DNA of 6,239 nucleotides from Candidatus Gerdarchaeota archaeon (GTDB lineage Archaea > Asgardarchaeota > Heimdallarchaeia > JABLTI01): assembly GCA_016839405.1 (NCBI GenBank), contig JAEOUJ010000166.1, positions 1 through 6,239 of the forward strand. Direction: 5' to 3'. Below are positions 1 to 5,401 of the stretch, in pieces (position 1 is the first letter of the stretch; every line of letters starts with the position of its first letter). The position numbers and the translations under genes are program-made. Under the pieces are notes generated by a model, which saw only the letters and a program-made list of their open reading frames with translations, had not been told where the DNA came from and ran no database searches.

Positions 1-2
1 AT

Positions 3-500
3 ACTAAATACACTTTAAGAGAATTTCAGATTTTAAATCAATCTGGAGAACTTCTATGTTTAGCTACCACTAGCTGGCTATTATTTAATTTTAGAAAAAG
101 ACAACAAGTCGATCATAAAAAACATTTTTCATATGTCCCTGTTAGAGATGAACGAGCAATTGTTTATAATTATCCTAAATTGGCTCTTCCAAAAAAAGTT
201 GATTCAAAAGCAGAATTTAAAGTAAGACTTTCTGATTTGGATTTAAATAATCATGTGAATAATCGAGTCTATATAGATTGGGCTTTAGAAAGCATGCCAG
301 TAAAATATTTGAAAAATTACCAAATTAATGAAATTGAAATAAGCTTCAAAGGGCAAGCATTTCATAAAGACAATATCTTAGTTGAAACAGAATTACAGAA
401 AGGGAATAAAAATGCTGAATTAATTGCTTTAACAAAAATTAGTAATCAGAAATCCAAAAATCTATTAACAAAAATGATCTCTTATTGGAATAAAAAATAG
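3..500 (+). CDS. Acyl-ACP thioesterase (FatA/FatB-like), 5' end outside window
   Basis: The frame is open from the left edge, so this is the last 165 residues of a longer protein; a start codon at 180 would cut through the fold and is unlikely. Plant and bacterial acyl-ACP thioesterases carry two hotdog domains and release fatty acids from acyl carrier protein in the cytoplasm. The first part (residues 4-31) resembles the end of hotdog 1, with a YTLREFQIL strand and a TTSWLLFN strand. After a linker, residues 70-165 form hotdog 2 with the signature SDLDLNNHVNN, which keeps the D-x-N-x-H catalytic residues (D80, N82, H84). A Glu in NEIEISFKG (E110 or E112) is the likely fourth catalytic residue. 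Family members are about 240-250 aa, so roughly 80 residues are missing. It converges on the flavoprotein gene. Substrate chain length cannot be read from the sequence. Family call confident; the CoA- versus ACP-ester preference is inferred. Confidence 0.85.
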   Translation, partial: TKYTLREFQILNQSGELLCLATTSWLLFNFRKRQQVDHKKHFSYVPVRDERAIVYNYPKLALPKKVDSKAEFKVRLSDLDLNNHVNNRVYIDWALESMPVKYLKNYQINEIEISFKGQAFHKDNILVETELQKGNKNAELIALTKISNQKSKNLLTKMISYWNKK

Positions 501-510
501 ATTAACATAT

Positions 511-527
511 GATTTTCTTATTTTTTC
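511..527 (+). terminator. T-rich terminator for the thioesterase gene
   Basis: The plus strand turns T-rich 11 bases after the thioesterase stop (TTTTC, then TTATTTTTTC) with no GC-rich hairpin, as expected of an archaeal-type terminator. It lies partly inside the 3' end of the converging flavoprotein gene. For the opposing transcript, the A-run in the thioesterase stop region (492-498) gives a U-run. Inferred from composition only. Confidence 0.4.
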
Positions 528-1402
528 TTCATATCTCTTGCTATACTCATTGCACAATCTAATCCTTGACCAGAAGCTATTGCTATTTGTCTATTTATTC
601 CACTAATTAAATCCCCTACTAAATATATCCTATTTTCCTTTCTTAATTTTTTCAAATTTTTATTAATAGCTATTTTTCTAGCTTTTCTACCAATTGCAAT
701 CAAAACATAATTAGTTGTCAAAACCTCATCTTTGTTTAAAAATAATGTTAGCAAATTTTCTTCAATTGTTAGCTTTTTAACAAATGAATTTGGCTTCAAG
801 ATAATTGAATTACTATTAATTACTCTTTCATATAGCAAAGGTAAACAACTAAAAGAATTATTTCTATGAATTATCGTTACATGGAATTTTTTTTGCACTA
901 GATTTAATGCATAATCAAATGCAGCATCTCCACCACCTATTATCACAACTTTTTTTTCAGAATTATTATTTTCAGGTAAATCTACTGGTTCATAAAATAA
1001 CAAACCCATTTCATGTAATTTTTCTTCTTCATTTAATTTCATTTTTTTGGGTTCAGTGCCAATTGCTAATACCAAAAAATTACTTGTGTAATTCTTTTCT
1101 AATGATTTTGCAATAAGAAAATTATTTTTTGAATCCCAATCAATTTCTAATATTTCCTCTTTAATTACTTGTATATTTAATTGGTCTATATGCTTCTTTA
1201 ATAAAGAACTAAATTCCTTACCAGTAATCCCTTTTGGAAAACCAATTAAATTTTCAATAAAATTCGCATTTCTAGCTAATCCACCTATTTCATTCATTTC
1301 AAATAATGCAACATCTATTCCATACCTCTTCAATTGTATTGCAGTAGAACAACCAGCAGGTCCTGCACCTATGACTATTACTTCTGAATGATTATTTTTC
1401 AT
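518..1402 (-). CDS. Thioredoxin-reductase-like FAD/NAD(P) oxidoreductase lacking the CxxC
   Basis: A cytoplasmic two-dinucleotide-fold flavoprotein of 294 aa, close to the usual length of low-molecular-weight thioredoxin reductases. From the N-terminus it shows the FAD motif GAGPAG (12-17), the family segment IENLIGFPKGITG (about 50-61), the second nucleotide motif GGGDAA (156-161) and the C-terminal FAD contact VGD (262-264). The redox-active CxxC that normally precedes GGG is absent and the region reads FYEPVDLPE. This resembles YumC-type ferredoxin-NADP reductases more than true thioredoxin reductases. The NADPH motif HRRxxxR is altered to HRNNSFS (from residue 179), so NADH use is possible. 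I chose ATG at 1402; a TTG at 1408 is in frame and lies nearer to the GGAG upstream. It overlaps the hydrolase gene by 11 bp, so co-translation is likely. It is the last gene of the operon. Electron acceptor unknown. Confidence 0.85.
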   Translation of the reverse strand: MKNNHSEVIVIGAGPAGCSTAIQLKRYGIDVALFEMNEIGGLARNANFIENLIGFPKGITGKEFSSLLKKHIDQLNIQVIKEEILEIDWDSKNNFLIAKSLEKNYTSNFLVLAIGTEPKKMKLNEEEKLHEMGLLFYEPVDLPENNNSEKKVVIIGGGDAAFDYALNLVQKKFHVTIIHRNNSFSCLPLLYERVINSNSIILKPNSFVKKLTIEENLLTLFLNKDEVLTTNYVLIAIGRKARKIAINKNLKKLRKENRIYLVGDLISGINRQIAIASGQGLDCAMSIARDMKKK

Positions 1403-2063
1403 TATCAAATTTCTCCAATAATTCTTGACTAGTTATTGGAATGCCAAAACCATGAGCAGCAGCTTTTAATGAACTCATATGTATTTCTTCATTATAAGAA
1501 GCAATGCAATCAATAGGAAGAAAAACTTGATAATTTCTTGTAAAAGCACTTCTAGCTGTTGTTTCCACACACAGATGTGTGACTAATCCAGTAATTACTA
1601 CTTGTTCTATTTGTTTATTTTGTAAAATATCCTCTAGATTTGTTTGATAAAAAGAATCATAAGTTGATTTTTTAATTGTAATTGCCCAATCATCTTTTAT
1701 TAATGGGTTGATTTCTGCTAATGAATTACTTTGTTTTAAAGCACCATTCCACCAATCAATCATAATATTTTTTTCTTTAATATCATCTTTTAAACCATAT
1801 CGTGTTATTATCACAGGAAGTTCTAATTGATGAAATTTTTCTTTTAATTTTAGAATGGGTTTAATGATAACCTCCGATGAGGGAATATATGCATGTGAAT
1901 CTTTATCTGTAAAATAAAGTTGCATATCAACAATAAGTAAAGCAGCTTTTAAGGGATTAAATCTGAATGGTTTTTTATCTGAATATATGAAAGATAATTC
2001 AGATTTCCATTGCATAATTTTTTGTAATTTGTTATTTTCTGTAAAATAATTAGTTTTTTTCAT
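1392..2063 (-). CDS. Isochorismatase-family cysteine hydrolase
   Basis: A cytoplasmic alpha/beta hydrolase of 223 aa from the isochorismatase-like superfamily, whose members hydrolyse amides, ureides or the enol ether of isochorismate. The catalytic triad is visible: Asp46 in LLIVDMQ, Lys132 in IKKSTYDSF, and the nucleophile Cys165 in GLVTHLCVETTARSAF. The cis-peptide region before the Cys (LVTH) is also typical. A 35-40 residue N-terminal extension ahead of the core and the DWWNGAL segment (103-109) recall isochorismatase/EntB-like members. The Cys nucleophile, however, points to an amidohydrolase, because EntB and PhzD lack it. The ATG start has only a weak GG-rich upstream site. The gene lies 32 bp after the radical SAM gene and overlaps the flavoprotein gene. 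Family confident; substrate unknown, and nicotinamidase is only one of several possibilities. Confidence 0.87.
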   Translation of the reverse strand: MKKTNYFTENNKLQKIMQWKSELSFIYSDKKPFRFNPLKAALLIVDMQLYFTDKDSHAYIPSSEVIIKPILKLKEKFHQLELPVIITRYGLKDDIKEKNIMIDWWNGALKQSNSLAEINPLIKDDWAITIKKSTYDSFYQTNLEDILQNKQIEQVVITGLVTHLCVETTARSAFTRNYQVFLPIDCIASYNEEIHMSSLKAAAHGFGIPITSQELLEKFDNEK

Positions 2064-2095
2064 TTATTCCAACCAATGTTTTCTCTTCAATCTTA

Positions 2096-3034
2096 TTATT
2101 CATATGGTTGATACTCAATTATCTCTAATTTACCATTCATAAATTTTAAAGCATGTTGCCCACAATTACTACCTATTTTATTTTCTTCTAATTCACCTAT
2201 ACTTATAATAGATTCAAATCCATAATTTTCTAATTCTTTAACAATTTGTTTTGCTTCTTCTCCCTCTTCAGAAGAGATCATTGAATGTATTGCGTGTGCT
2301 TTAACAGCTTCTGTTGGGTTTATTGGAGTAATTTTAATCAAATACTTCTTTGGATCAAAAATCTTGCTTACCTTATCAGGGTCAAAAGGAGTATTTTTTT
2401 CAGCAGCAAAGTTTAAAGTTATTTTTCTATCATTTTTCTTAAAGAACAATTCTCCATATTCAGCTATTTCTTCAAGAGACCAAATATTGTAGGGTATAAC
2501 ATCTTTTCTTTTATTCTCATCGGTTGAATGAATTGAGAATTGCATTTGAAAATAACCGTTTGAATAAAGTTCTTCTTTTATATCTAAAAGTTCATCCATA
2601 AATCTTTGAGCGTTTTTTGGTGCTATTGTTGATATACAAGGCATTAAACCAGGTGCATCATATTTTTCAGGTAATTCTTTCATCACTTCTAAAACATGAT
2701 TATTTAAACATGGTTCACCCATCCGAGCAAATTGAACTTTGAATTTCTCAGCAGGAATTTTTTTGTTAGGATATCGATTTAATACTAAATAATCAATTTG
2801 CTTAAAAAGATCATCTTTAGATATTTTGCCTTGATAATAAGTTCCAGCATCGCACATTTTGCAACGAACAGGACAACCATACATAGTTGATAGTATGAGA
2901 ACCCATTTCTTTTCTCGTGGGATTGGTGGCTGTAATGATTCAACAAATTCAAGATATTTATCTTTATTTTTAGCAACATAAAGAATGGCTAATTCATCAC
3001 GACCAAACTTTGCTATTACTTCCAAATTTCTCAC
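2096..3034 (-). CDS. RlmN/Cfr-like radical SAM protein, divergent
   Basis: A radical SAM enzyme of 312 aa. The 4Fe-4S motif C-x3-C-x2-C is C54, C58, C61 in YGCPVRCKMC. The SAM-binding GEP is at 106-108 (RMGEP), SIH at 167-169, and KITPINP at 234-240 matches the NLIPWNP-type strand of RlmN. The C-terminal NCGQHA (C291) matches the CGQLA motif that carries the methylated Cys355 of E. coli RlmN. The other essential RlmN cysteine (Cys118, seven residues before the first cluster Cys) is Ile47 here. The N-terminal accessory domain is short, 53 residues before the cluster against about 124 in RlmN. It is therefore probably not a standard 23S/tRNA A2 methylase. The start is GTG at 3034, directly after an in-frame TAG; TTG at 3025 with an AGGTGA site five bases upstream is an equally good choice. 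First gene of the operon. Superfamily certain, substrate unknown. Confidence 0.85.
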   Translation of the reverse strand: MRNLEVIAKFGRDELAILYVAKNKDKYLEFVESLQPPIPREKKWVLILSTMYGCPVRCKMCDAGTYYQGKISKDDLFKQIDYLVLNRYPNKKIPAEKFKVQFARMGEPCLNNHVLEVMKELPEKYDAPGLMPCISTIAPKNAQRFMDELLDIKEELYSNGYFQMQFSIHSTDENKRKDVIPYNIWSLEEIAEYGELFFKKNDRKITLNFAAEKNTPFDPDKVSKIFDPKKYLIKITPINPTEAVKAHAIHSMISSEEGEEAKQIVKELENYGFESIISIGELEENKIGSNCGQHALKFMNGKLEIIEYQPYE

Positions 3035-3073
3035 CTAGATTATTATTGGAGTTTTATTCACCTACTAGCAAAG

Positions 3074-3108
3074 TTCGGTTGAGAGGGCTCCTTACTCTCT
3101 TGATTGAA
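3074..3108 (+). other. Imperfect inverted repeat, possible structured RNA
   Basis: As plus-strand RNA the sequence can pair UUCGGUU (3074-3080) with GAUUGAA (3102-3108), including three G-U pairs, and GAGAG (3081-3085) with CUCUC (3095-3099). This leaves a 9-base loop and a 2-base bulge. The G-U pairs become A-C mismatches on the other strand, so folding favours a plus-strand transcript, although the site lies in the predicted leader of the minus-strand operon. It does not match a riboswitch or tRNA that I recognise. It could equally be a protein-binding site or chance. Confidence 0.3.
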
Positions 3109-3123
3109 AGCTAATTATTACTT

Positions 3124-3131
3124 ATTTAAAT
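3124..3131 (-). promoter_or_regulatory. Candidate TATA box of the radical SAM operon
   Basis: ATTTAAAT, in the minus-strand context TATTTAAATAAG, resembles an archaeal TATA box. Transcription would start near 3101 and give a leader of about 67 bases that contains the inverted repeat. A closer TATA-like GAATAAAAC near 3056 would instead give an almost leaderless transcript, so the assignment is uncertain. Confidence 0.35.
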
Positions 3132-3179
3132 ATTCGCCATATGCTTACAAAAATTATTACAGTCAACTAAAATAATTTT

Positions 3180-3187
3180 TTTATAGA
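3180..3187 (+). promoter_or_regulatory. Candidate TATA box of the DegV gene
   Basis: TTTATAGA lies about 60 bases before the chosen ATG. A start near 3210 would leave a leader of roughly 35 bases that includes the ribosome binding site at 3235-3238, which is consistent with a leadered transcript. Confidence 0.4.
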
Positions 3188-3233
3188 TTTAATAAGAAAA
3201 AATAGAACTATTATTTGATAATTATGTCAATAC

Positions 3234-3240
3234 AGGAGAT
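3234..3240 (+). promoter_or_regulatory. Ribosome binding site that fixes the DegV start
   Basis: AGGAGAT ends four bases before ATG 3245 (spacing of six from GGAG). It supports that ATG over the in-frame ATG at 3224 and TTG at 3215, which have no comparable site upstream. Confidence 0.65.
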
Positions 3241-3244
3241 ACAA

Positions 3245-4132
3245 ATGGCAAAAGTTAAGATTGTAGTTGATTCAGCAAGTGATATTAGTTCTGAATTTGC
3301 TGATAAACATGACATTGATATTATACCACTGAATATTTTCTTTGGTGAAGAGAAATATAAAGAAGGAATAAACATCACAGCAAATGAATGCTATTCGCGA
3401 CTTGAAAAACAAAAAAATCCTTGGCCAAAAACTTCACAACCATCCCCAAAGGAATTTTACCAAACATATGACAAATACATTAATAATGGATATCAATCAA
3501 TTCTTTCCATCCATTTATCACAAAATCTATCAGGTACACTTAATTCCGTTAATATTGCAAAACAAATGTTTCCAGGTAAAGATATTATTCCAATAGATAG
3601 CAATACTGTCACTCATCCATTTGGTTTAATTGTTGAAGAAGCAGCTAAAATGTTAAAGAATGGTATTTCAAAAGAAGAAGTTCTTAATAGATTAAAACAT
3701 ATCTATATTCCCAACGCAAGGATTTGTGGTGTTGTTGATACTTTGGAATATCTTCATCGTGGAGGACGTATTGGTCAAGCTAAAAAAATTCTAGGAACAC
3801 TTCTTAATAAAAAGCCATTAATTCAGGTTAAAAACGGTATAGTTGAAAGTTTTGGTACAGTTAAAGGTTTTGATGAAGGTTTCAGAAATTTCGTTAAAAT
3901 GGTTCCAATTATTTTCGATAACCTAATTACCGATACTGTTTGGTTGGGTTATGCTGGAGATAATCATCATACAATGGAATTATATGATGCAATTAAAGAT
4001 CTCCCTAACAGGCCAAAAAATCTTGAAGTAAAAGTTATTGGTCCAGCAGTTGGAGTACATCTGGGACCTGGTGCAATGACTATTGCTTGGATTGGTAATT
4101 GGGATGAATCATGGTATTTTGGAAAAAAATAG
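3245..4132 (+). CDS. DegV family fatty-acid-binding protein
   Basis: A cytoplasmic DegV/FakB-like protein of 295 aa, the usual family length. Family members bind a single fatty acid; in Firmicutes FakB presents it to the kinase FakA for phosphorylation. Visible hallmarks are VDSASD near the N-terminus (8-13), TSQPSP (63-68), the LSGT loop (95-98) that holds the carboxylate in known structures, TLEYLHRGGRIG (166-177), and a C-terminal GPAVGVHLGPGA segment with the conserved His-x-Gly-Pro-Gly. The start is set by the AGGAGAT site. No FakA-like kinase is in the window, and the gene appears monocistronic, between a divergent radical SAM operon and the converging RING-like genes. In an archaeon with isoprenoid lipids the ligand need not be a membrane fatty acid. 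Family certain, ligand unknown. Confidence 0.93.
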   Translation: MAKVKIVVDSASDISSEFADKHDIDIIPLNIFFGEEKYKEGINITANECYSRLEKQKNPWPKTSQPSPKEFYQTYDKYINNGYQSILSIHLSQNLSGTLNSVNIAKQMFPGKDIIPIDSNTVTHPFGLIVEEAAKMLKNGISKEEVLNRLKHIYIPNARICGVVDTLEYLHRGGRIGQAKKILGTLLNKKPLIQVKNGIVESFGTVKGFDEGFRNFVKMVPIIFDNLITDTVWLGYAGDNHHTMELYDAIKDLPNRPKNLEVKVIGPAVGVHLGPGAMTIAWIGNWDESWYFGKK

Positions 4133-4148
4133 CCAGGTTTCATCTCTT

Positions 4149-4162
4149 ATTTTTTATTTTAA
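4149..4162 (+). terminator. T-rich terminator for the DegV gene
   Basis: TATTTTTTATTTTA begins 16 bases after the DegV stop and overlaps the 3' end of the converging RING-like gene. There is no hairpin, so it fits an archaeal-type T-run terminator. The A-run in the DegV stop region (4123-4129) supplies the matching U-run for the opposite transcript, the same arrangement as at the thioesterase/flavoprotein junction. Confidence 0.4.
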
Positions 4163-4669
4163 TATAGCTTTACAAACAGGACAATTATTATTCTTATTCA
4201 CCCAATCCACCAAATAGTCTAAGAGAAAATATGACTTACAATAGGGACATTGTAATATCTCATGAGCAGATGTAAGTTTTGTTTTAGATATCATACATTT
4301 ATTTCCAGGTGGAACAATTGGTATATAGATAGCTTTTATACCTGTTTTCTCATAAGATAATCTTTTCATTTCAAGTTTTTCTGATTCAGACATCTTTTCT
4401 GTTTCTAATTCTACTTCTTCATATACACTTGGTGTTCTTCTAGCAGCTCTACTAATTAATCGTGATTCTTTCTCCTGTTTTTTCTTTTGAAAACCTAATA
4501 TATATAGCGTTATTCCGCTTATTAAAATAAGAAATCCAATAATCATAACTGGTAAAGAGTAACTTGGTTGTCCATTAAAACCATACTCATATAAACCAAA
4601 CCCAGCTCCTCCTAATCCAATTATAATTAGTATCCAAGCAATTATGGAATATGTTTTAGATGATGCCAT
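4154..4669 (-). CDS. Membrane-anchored RING-like zinc protein (copy A)
   Basis: A 171-aa protein with two hydrophobic helices (about 8-27 and 39-60), then a basic stretch (QKKKQEK) that places the C-terminal part in the cytoplasm by the positive-inside rule. A charged linker (about 61-115) contains SESEK and other polar segments. The C-terminal domain (about 120-171) reads C125-x2-S128, C141-x2-C144, F-L-x-x-Y (148-152), D-W, and C163-PV-C166. This matches the RING skeleton CPxC...FHxxHLxxW...CPVC, but three first-site ligands are replaced (Ser128, Leu149, Tyr152), leaving one complete Cys4 zinc site. A role as E3-type adaptor or ligase is a guess. The start is ATG 4669; an in-frame TTG at 4684 would add five residues. 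It follows copy B by 41 bp, probably in one operon, although a TTAAAAAA element 20-30 bp upstream of the ATG could be its own promoter. Confidence 0.85.
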   Translation of the reverse strand: MASSKTYSIIAWILIIIGLGGAGFGLYEYGFNGQPSYSLPVMIIGFLILISGITLYILGFQKKKQEKESRLISRAARRTPSVYEEVELETEKMSESEKLEMKRLSYEKTGIKAIYIPIVPPGNKCMISKTKLTSAHEILQCPYCKSYFLLDYLVDWVNKNNNCPVCKAILK

Positions 4670-4710
4670 AATAAAACCTATCAATTTCCTTTTTTAAGTC
4701 TTGTTCATTT

Positions 4711-5250
4711 TCAGCTCATTCTTAATATAGCTTGACAAACGGGACAGTTCTCATGATTCTTTAGCCATTCTATTATATAACCTTTTATAAAATAAGAATT
4801 GCAATTTAAACATTGAACTGTTTCATCTTCAGGTTTTATATCTAATTTTGAAACCATGCATTTACTACCTGGTGGGGCTTTTGTTATAGGTTGTATATTA
4901 TAAATGATAATAGGCTCTGCTTCAGTTTTTCCATATGAGTTCATTCCTTCATTCTGAGAAGAAAAAACTGGTTTATATAAATCAGCCTGACTCAATTGTG
5001 AAAATTTAGCTCTTGCTTCAGAATCACTAATTATTTCTTTGTTTTTTCTTTTCTTTTCATTTGCTCTAAAGAAAATAAACAAAACTAACAGGATAAGAAA
5101 ACATACAACTGCGAATCCAAGTAAAAAGTAAAAAATGAACATTGATTCAGCAAAATAACCAAATAGTGAAAAACCACCAAAAAATAATAATACTAAAAAA
5201 CCAGCCATTAAGAAAAATGAACTAAAGTTGGAAGATTTTCGATTAAACAT
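4711..5250 (-). CDS. Membrane-anchored RING-like zinc protein (copy B)
   Basis: A 179-aa paralogue of its neighbours with the same architecture: two hydrophobic helices (about 12-33 and 37-61), a basic segment after the second (RANEKKRKNK), a polar linker (about 72-115) and a C-terminal zinc domain (126-179). The zinc domain has C131-x2-S134, C147-x2-C150, F-I-x-x-Y (154-158), EWL and C169-PV-C172. The stretch PPG-x-KCM-x-SK before the first Cys is shared with copy A. The spacings C-x15-C and C-x18-C are identical to those of copies A and C. The second zinc site is absent in the same way. No signal-peptidase site is evident; helix 1 looks like an anchor. ATG start. The gene lies 151 bp after copy C with its own candidate promoters. 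Function unknown; ubiquitin-type ligase activity would be an inference from fold only. Confidence 0.86.
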   Translation of the reverse strand: MFNRKSSNFSSFFLMAGFLVLLFFGGFSLFGYFAESMFIFYFLLGFAVVCFLILLVLFIFFRANEKKRKNKEIISDSEARAKFSQLSQADLYKPVFSSQNEGMNSYGKTEAEPIIIYNIQPITKAPPGSKCMVSKLDIKPEDETVQCLNCNSYFIKGYIIEWLKNHENCPVCQAILRMS

Positions 5251-5308
5251 GATTTAAAAAATAAACAAACTACTTGAAAAACATTACCAATAGGAGGAAA
5301 TTATTTCT

Positions 5309-5316
5309 AATTTATA
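5309..5316 (-). promoter_or_regulatory. Candidate TATA box of copies B and A
   Basis: The minus strand reads TATAAATT in the context GCTATAAATTAG, about 60 bases before the ATG of copy B. A start near 5287 would give a leader of about 37 bases. A second TATA-like element, CTTTATATTAAA (5394-5383), lies just past the copy C stop and is an alternative. The rest of the 151-bp gap (5251-5401) shows no gene. Confidence 0.35.
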
Positions 5317-5401
5317 GCATCTATTACTCAATAAAATCTCTTCAGCAGTTAATTTTTCCTTCTTAATTTATTACAACAGTGTTTTAATATAAAGTTTAAT
5401 T

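Larger units (their letters stand above)
3035..3244. other. Divergent intergenic region between radical SAM and DegV genes
   Basis: These 210 bases hold no convincing gene. They contain the two outward-facing promoters, a locally GC-richer inverted repeat (3074-3108) and two copies of TAGGTGA on the minus strand, 28 bp apart (3065-3059 and 3037-3031). The second copy overlaps the radical SAM start. An eight-codon frame, GTG to TAG, on the minus strand (3061-3035) ends directly against the GTG of the radical SAM gene; it could be a leader peptide but may be chance. Confidence 0.6.

Noticed and set aside
907..1116. Plus-strand open frame of 69 codons
   Set aside because: It lies wholly inside the flavoprotein gene on the opposite strand, has His/Leu/Phe-rich low-complexity content and no domain.
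1392..2063. Specific call as isochorismatase or nicotinamidase
   Set aside because: The Cys nucleophile argues against EntB-type isochorismatase, and the metal-binding D-x-H-x-H set of nicotinamidases is not evident, so only the superfamily is supported.
2785..2979. Minus-strand open frame of 64 codons in a second frame
   Set aside because: It overlaps the radical SAM gene across its cluster motif; the product is unlike any family and the main frame has clear motifs.
3061..3130. tRNA-like look of the GC-richer segment (TTCGGTT and a 5-bp GAGAG/CTCTC stem)
   Set aside because: No acceptor stem, D-arm or paired T-stem can be drawn around it; TTCGGTT is not flanked by complementary bases in a T-arm.
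3384..3596. Plus-strand open frame of 70 codons
   Set aside because: It is an out-of-frame shadow of the DegV gene, which has strong conserved motifs through the same bases.
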